Part shown: positions 59,766 to 64,000 of the stretch, piece by piece
How positions within the stretch are numbered: the first letter of the stretch is position 1
Layout of the letters: each line of letters starts with the position of its first letter
Assembly (NCBI GenBank): GCA_028871455.1
Contig: JAGWNF010000003.1
Coordinates: forward strand, 186,001 to 250,000
DNA from: Alphaproteobacteria bacterium
GTDB taxonomy: Bacteria; Pseudomonadota; Alphaproteobacteria; ATCC43930; CGMCC-115725
Reading direction: 5' to 3'
Length of the DNA: 64,000 nucleotides
Made by a program: the position numbers and the translations under genes
The notes under the pieces: generated by a model
Databases searched by the model: none
Told to the model about the DNA's origin: nothing
The model's input: only the letters and a program-made list of their open reading frames with translations

Positions 59766-61414
59766 TGGCGAACGAATTCAAAATCACGATCAGCGCCGCC
59801 GACAAGGCAACGTCCGTCATCAAGGGCGTCAATGCGGCGGTCGCCAAGGTGACGCGGCCGATCGCCGACATCGGCAAAGCCTCGAAAGCCATTGCCAAGG
59901 AGGCCGGTTTCGACAAGCTCGGGACCGCTATTGGCAAGGTGCGAAGCGTCGCCGACCAAGCGGCGAAATCGCTCGGTGTCATGCGGAGCCCGATCGCCCT
60001 CCTGGGGGGCGCCGGCACGCTCGCCGGCGTGGCGGCCCTGGCCGATGAGATCGGCCGGTACGGGATCGAGCTGACGAACACCGCCGCCGCGGCCGGGACA
60101 TCGGCGGCGCAGCTCTCGCGAATGCGCGGCGCCGCGCAGCTCGCCGGCGTCAGCGGTGCGACCGCAGCCTCGGCCCTCACTAATCTTAATAACGTGCTCG
60201 AGGACGCACAGTTCGGGCGCAACATGCTGGCGCTGTCGCAGCTGAACAAAGAACATATCTCGCTCCACAAAAACGCCCGTGGCCAGGTCGACACCATGCG
60301 CGCGCTCTACGACATACTCGACGCCATCTCGCGACAGAAAACCGCGGGCGCTCAGAACAAGCTCGCATCAATTTTCGGCGTCGAGGGGTTGCTGACTGCA
60401 GACGTTCGAAGCCGCGGCGCGGCCGCCCTTCGCGAGCGGGAACGGCTGGCACAAGCGACGGGCGAAGCGTTGTCGCCGGCGCAGACTGCTCAGGCAAACG
60501 CCTTCGGCCGCTCGCTCGCCGGCGTCAGATCGGCGGTCGCCGGCGTCGGCAACGCGATCGAATTCGATCTCATGCCCTGGATGCAGCCGCTCGCCGACGG
60601 CTTCACGAAATGGGAGATGCGGAATCGATCGACCGCAGCCCACATGACGGAGATCGGGGGCGCCGCCGGCATCGCCGCCGGCGGCATCGCTGCGCTGTCG
60701 GGCGCGCTAGCGGGCCTCGGCGCGATCGGCGCGACGCTGGCGACCGGCGGCATCGCGCTTGCAGTTGGCGGTCTTGCTGCAGCCGCTGTCTACGGCGCAA
60801 AGAAGCTTACGGACGTCAACCGCGATCTCGCAAAGTCTGGCGTGATACTTGATCCGGAAATGGGTCTCATTCCGATGCCGGGCGGCGGCGGCTCGACGGC
60901 GCCGGCGTCGCCCGGCGGCCGCGCGCCACGTGGCATCCGGCAGAACAACCCACTCAACCTGCGCAGCTGGGGAACCGCGCCGATCGTCGACGGCTATGCA
61001 TCGTTCGCAACGCCGCAGGAAGGCATCGACGCTGCGGCAAAACAGCTGCTGCTCTATCAGGGACGCGGAATCGACACCCTCGCCGGCATCGCGTCGACCT
61101 GGGCGCCGGCGGCCGACCACAACAACGTAGGCGCCTATGTCGCGGACCTGTCGAGACAGACGGGCTTCGGCGCGACGCAGCACCTCGATCTTCGCGACCC
61201 GACCGTCCTCGCCTCGGTCCTGTCGGCGATGATCCGGCACGAAAACGGTCAGGACCCCTATGGCCGAAGGATGATCGACGCCGAGGCGCAGAAAGTCACG
61301 GTCGAGGTTCAATTCCACAACGCACCGCCGGGCACAACGGCGACAGCGCGCACCGCCGGCGCGCGCGTTCCCTTGGCGGTGCATTACTCGATGCCGGTTG
61401 GGGAGATGCCGTAA
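59765..61414 (+). CDS. Short phage tape-measure protein with lysozyme-like C-terminus
   Basis: A 549-residue protein. The N-terminal 290 residues are helical with phage tape-measure features (FKITISAADKATSVIKGVNA, AAGTSAAQLSRMRGAAQLAG, TMRALYDILDAISRQKTAGA). Two hydrophobic segments follow at about 298-345 (GIAAGGIAALSGALAGLGAI, ATLATGGIALAVGGLAAAAV), which could cross a membrane. After a Gly/Pro linker comes a lysozyme-like domain, about 390-495 (GIRQNNPLNLRSWGTAPIVD, GYASFATPQEGIDAAAKQLL, DPTVLASVLSAMIRHENGQD), known from virion-associated murein enzymes. Tape length scales with tail length, so a short tail is implied. It ends before a strong terminator. Confidence 0.8.
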   Translation: MANEFKITISAADKATSVIKGVNAAVAKVTRPIADIGKASKAIAKEAGFDKLGTAIGKVRSVADQAAKSLGVMRSPIALLGGAGTLAGVAALADEIGRYGIELTNTAAAAGTSAAQLSRMRGAAQLAGVSGATAASALTNLNNVLEDAQFGRNMLALSQLNKEHISLHKNARGQVDTMRALYDILDAISRQKTAGAQNKLASIFGVEGLLTADVRSRGAAALRERERLAQATGEALSPAQTAQANAFGRSLAGVRSAVAGVGNAIEFDLMPWMQPLADGFTKWEMRNRSTAAHMTEIGGAAGIAAGGIAALSGALAGLGAIGATLATGGIALAVGGLAAAAVYGAKKLTDVNRDLAKSGVILDPEMGLIPMPGGGGSTAPASPGGRAPRGIRQNNPLNLRSWGTAPIVDGYASFATPQEGIDAAAKQLLLYQGRGIDTLAGIASTWAPAADHNNVGAYVADLSRQTGFGATQHLDLRDPTVLASVLSAMIRHENGQDPYGRRMIDAEAQKVTVEVQFHNAPPGTTATARTAGARVPLAVHYSMPVGEMP

Positions 61415-61760
61415 CGAGATCGGCGCCGCCGCGCCTTCCCTGGTCGCGCGTTCCGGCCGGGATCATCCGTCCTCGAGAAGCTGCGGCGCTGTCATGGCAG
61501 CTCGAGAAAGGGCGGAAGAACGCACGGCCAAGCGGCCCGGTGAGCTAGGCACCGGGCCGCTTCCGGTTCCAGACGCTGCCATCTGGACGAGTCAGGGTAC
61601 CAATTGGCGCTCTGGCGCCGGCAGCCCTCGACAGCGCAAGCCTGCGAGCCAAGCGCGATGCCGGCTACAGTTGAATGAAGGTCGCACCATCGGCTGGCGA
61701 CATCGCCCTGCCCCACATAGTATCGACGGCTATGGCTCACTGAGTTCGAGGCCGCGCGCC
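61415..61760. other. Spacer between the phage-like operon and the long cargo-type gene
   Basis: No gene is likely here. An open frame from an ATG at 61494 continues into the next gene, but its 89 extra residues are Arg/Pro-rich, cross the terminator hairpin and do not look like protein. The spacer holds the terminator at 61530-61562, a fourth CCAATTGG core at 61600-61607, and presumably the promoter of the next gene. Confidence 0.5.
61530..61562 (+). terminator. Strong hairpin after the tape-measure gene
   Basis: A perfect 13-bp stem AAGCGGCCCGGTG (61530-61542) with its complement at 61550-61562 and a 7-nt loop. On the plus strand only TTCC follows, so it is a T-poor terminator or an RNA-stabilising stem; it lies 116 bp after the tape-measure stop and separates it from the next gene. 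Confidence 0.75.
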
Positions 61761-64000
61761 GTGCCGACGGATACCGACCGCGAAATCGCTCAAGCGATCG
61801 AGACCGGAAAGAAGAATCAGCGGACGGCCGAGCTGATTCGCAACTGGTGCTCACACGCGCGCAGTGCGAAATGGAGCGGCGCCGGCGTAGGCCTCATCGA
61901 AGCCCACACCGGGCTGCCAATCGGACACATGGTGATGGAATGCGATTACGCGAGCGCGAGCGGCATCGCTGCTTGGGATCTGGCCGACGCCGCCGTTGAT
62001 TTCCACGATCGCAACTGCGTCGGCTGCGCCCATCGCGATCCGGTGCGCCTGCCCAATATCAGCGAACTCGTTCAGGCGCGCGATGAAGCACGGGCACGGT
62101 CGGCTGCAGCTGCAAGGCAGCACGAAGAAAAGGCTGCCGAAGCGCTAAAGCGACGCCAAGGCGAGCGCCAGGCTTTGAAGGCACGCCTTGATGCCATGCC
62201 GGCGACATTCGTCGACCTGATCGACGAACTCGATCGCGACCGTTCGCTGGCCGCGCGCGAAAAGTTTATCGGCGCCGTCCGCCTTGCGCGCGACCATTTT
62301 ACTCCCGAGCTCGTCGAATACGTCTTCCACCTGATTGAATCGCGCGAAGACTGGATGAACGAAGCTGGCCTGACGCTCTTGCGGGAACACGGCGTGGACC
62401 AGGCCAGGTTGACCCGCTGCGCGATGGTGAGCCTCGGCGATTACTCGGCGGTTGAGACGTCTACCGCCATCGTCGAAGAGAATCTCGCCTACGTCGAAGA
62501 TGGCCAAATCGCGGGTGCATTCGTCGCCCTGACGAATCTTGCGCACCCGCCCGATCTGGATGTCATGCTCGGCGAGCCTCGGCGCTGGGTTCCCCAGCCG
62601 CTCGTAAAATTGCATCGCGCTCGCCGGAAACCGGTAGAAGCAGCGCTCGGGCTTTATCTGGAAAAGAAACGCCCTGCCGAGGTGAGCGTCGCTGCGCGTG
62701 CGTTGCAGGTGCTGGTGAAAGGCGACAAGCAGCTCGCCGAGGCGTTCGCGCGGCCGCTCGCCGCCAAATTGGCGCGTGCGAAGCACCTTCTCAATCCCGG
62801 ACCTGGCCGGAGCGACGATAAGGCATTGAGAGAGATCGAAGCGGCCACCGCCGCCGCATTCGAGGAAGACCCGACGACCGTTGATGCCGCACTAGCCAGC
62901 TTTCTGAATGAAGCCCACGGCGACGACAGGGTGCGGCTCTATGGCGTCTACCGGCGCGTTCTCCGTGACGGGCGCCGCAGAAACCGGTTCGAAGAGAAGC
63001 GTGGCGCGCCGAGCGCGGCACAACGGACCGCATTCGGGCGCTTGATATGGGCGGCAACCAAACCGGAAGAGGACCGGGCGCTGGAGGAAATCTCGCACGC
63101 CTTCGCCCACGGCGCCGATGAGCTATGTGCGCTCGCCGCCGGCGAGCTCGAGCAGCTCTTGGGCGCGGCCTTGGTAATGGACGACAGGCTGCAAGAGTTT
63201 GATCAGAGAGAAAAACCGGCGCCCGATTTGTTGTCGCAGATCGAACATCGGAATCGGCGAGATTGCCTGTCCCGTCTCCAGGAAAATTTCGTCCGGTGGG
63301 CGGCCGAAGGGGCGGCGCTGTCTCCGACGGGAAGCCGGAAGCTGATCGAGCTGTATGAAGCGCTGCCCGAAGATCGCGACGGCGTTCGCTACGCCGTGGT
63401 CAAGCATATGCATGAACTTGTGGCCTCGCCGGACCGGCTCAACATCGTCCTTCCCGTCATTTATTCGGCGATGGTCGGTCCCTCGGCGCTGCTTCGCGCG
63501 GCAGCCGCCGAAACCATCGGGGAGTTCAGGCACATCCGGACCGAGGATCTGCCGATGCTCCTGTTTGAAGCCTTCGCGGTTCTGTTGCGCGATCCGTTCG
63601 TCATCGTGCACAAGACGGCGCTGCGAGCGCTTAGCCGATTCAATCTTCCCTCGGAGCTCGATGCGGAAGTCCGCGCCGCGGTGTTCGCATTGCTCGCCGC
63701 CTACGCCAACAAGAACGACCGTGCCGACGACGAGTTCGTGCTTCGATGCATGCGAATTTATTTGGGCCGCTATGTCTCGCGGGGCGCGATGAAGGGGGCA
63801 CGCGGGCGCGCGCTCGTTGCGGTGCTCGCAAGGATGCGTCCGTTCGAGGCGGCGCGGGAGCTCCGATGGATTTCCGATCACCTGCGCGGGACAGACGGAT
63901 ATGCGGATCTGTTGCTTCAGCTCGCCGCCGATCACGACGCGGTGGAATTCGAGCGGGACGAGATCATCGAGGCGCTCGCCGCCCTGCCTGGCGCCGACGT
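61761..64000 (+). CDS. Long unknown helical-repeat protein with four-cysteine N-terminus (3' end beyond window)
   Basis: At least 746 residues, not recognised. The GTG start gives PTDTDREIAQAIETGKKNQR. The N-terminal 105 residues carry four cysteines (C30 in LIRNWCSHAR, C61 in VMECDYASAS, C86 and C89 in DRNCVGCAHRDP) that could hold zinc or a 4Fe-4S cluster. A charged coiled coil follows (about 105-145), then only helices to the end, many in antiparallel pairs (LPMLLFEAFAVLLRDPFVIV, HKTALRALSRFNLPSELDAE; DDEFVLRCMRIYLGRYVS), as in HEAT/ARM-type solenoids. No ATPase or nuclease motif is visible so far. Behind a terminator in a mobile element it has the position of a cargo or defence gene; that is inference. 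Confidence 0.75.
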   Translation, partial: MPTDTDREIAQAIETGKKNQRTAELIRNWCSHARSAKWSGAGVGLIEAHTGLPIGHMVMECDYASASGIAAWDLADAAVDFHDRNCVGCAHRDPVRLPNISELVQARDEARARSAAAARQHEEKAAEALKRRQGERQALKARLDAMPATFVDLIDELDRDRSLAAREKFIGAVRLARDHFTPELVEYVFHLIESREDWMNEAGLTLLREHGVDQARLTRCAMVSLGDYSAVETSTAIVEENLAYVEDGQIAGAFVALTNLAHPPDLDVMLGEPRRWVPQPLVKLHRARRKPVEAALGLYLEKKRPAEVSVAARALQVLVKGDKQLAEAFARPLAAKLARAKHLLNPGPGRSDDKALREIEAATAAAFEEDPTTVDAALASFLNEAHGDDRVRLYGVYRRVLRDGRRRNRFEEKRGAPSAAQRTAFGRLIWAATKPEEDRALEEISHAFAHGADELCALAAGELEQLLGAALVMDDRLQEFDQREKPAPDLLSQIEHRNRRDCLSRLQENFVRWAAEGAALSPTGSRKLIELYEALPEDRDGVRYAVVKHMHELVASPDRLNIVLPVIYSAMVGPSALLRAAAAETIGEFRHIRTEDLPMLLFEAFAVLLRDPFVIVHKTALRALSRFNLPSELDAEVRAAVFALLAAYANKNDRADDEFVLRCMRIYLGRYVSRGAMKGARGRALVAVLARMRPFEAARELRWISDHLRGTDGYADLLLQLAADHDAVEFERDEIIEALAALPGAD

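Noticed and set aside
61494-61760. Earlier ATG start for the long cargo-type gene
   Set aside because: The extra 89 residues are Arg/Pro-rich and would be encoded across the terminator hairpin; the GTG at 61761 is more likely.
62145-63935. Two long minus-strand frames opposite the last gene
   Set aside because: The plus frame stays open for the whole 2.2 kb and has protein-like helices; the minus frames are Arg/Gln-rich shadows.
50791-64000. Second copy of the tRNA-Ser 3' end (attR)
   Set aside because: No repeat of the GGGTTCGAATCCC to CCA segment was seen; the element must end beyond the window.

Overview
The window looks like the chromosome of a GC-rich alphaproteobacterium, most likely Hyphomicrobiales (Rhizobiales) of the Bradyrhizobium/Xanthobacteraceae type. 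Signs are the Asp-type HemB, an LdtR-like MarR regulator, the NF038104-type lipoprotein, a rrf2-sufBCDSU-T operon and polyhydroxybutyrate metabolism. No rRNA or CRISPR array is visible. All calls come from reading the sequence and recalling protein families; no search was run.

From 1 to about 26 kb lies ordinary housekeeping and catabolism: branched-chain amino acid ABC permeases (livM, livH), msrQ, glutaryl-CoA dehydrogenase, an NRAMP-family transporter with non-canonical metal motifs, an LdtR-like regulator, 3-hydroxyisobutyryl-CoA hydrolase, a CDP-archaeol-synthase-like protein, a metallophosphoesterase, hemB, three genes of hydrolase/methyltransferase type, a class III CoA-transferase, a penicillin acylase broken by one TGA, bpt, a 1167-residue fused flavin/iron-sulfur oxidoreductase, a gamma-glutamyltransferase, a two-subunit CoA-transferase preceded by the stump of a BKACE gene, and an intracellular PHB depolymerase. 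From 26.6 to 31.1 kb is a signalling cluster: a five-PAS histidine kinase, a single-domain response regulator and a receiver-kinase hybrid.

From 31 to 38 kb is the SUF iron-sulfur operon, read leftwards from its own Rrf2 regulator (rrf2-sufB-C-D-S-U-T), with a dyad operator candidate upstream. From 38 to 50 kb are two convergent secreted beta-helix proteins, a Tat-exported beta carbonic anhydrase, small proteins, an OmpR-type two-component system, a TPR/glycosyltransferase-like protein, a Spy-like periplasmic protein, a cupredoxin, an MscS channel and a PAS-domain gene broken by one TAG.

At 50.7 kb a tRNA-Ser(UGA) marks the left edge of an integrated mobile element that runs off the right end. 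It carries a tyrosine integrase, an excisionase-like HTH, a phage-type replicative ATPase, a terminase small subunit, a run of overlapping unknown genes (one with three internal repeats), a gpP-like tail/baseplate protein and a short tape-measure protein with a lysozyme-like C-terminus. No large terminase, portal, capsid or tail tube is visible in 13 kb, so it may be a satellite, a tail-only element or a defective prophage. A strong terminator follows the tape-measure gene, and then comes a long unknown helical protein with a four-cysteine N-terminus that has the position of a cargo gene. Three perfect 18-24 bp palindromes sharing the core GCCAATTGGC, plus nested inverted repeats downstream of the ATPase gene, lie in the element's intergenic DNA. 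They are the least explained features of the window and are candidates for a replication origin or a master operator.
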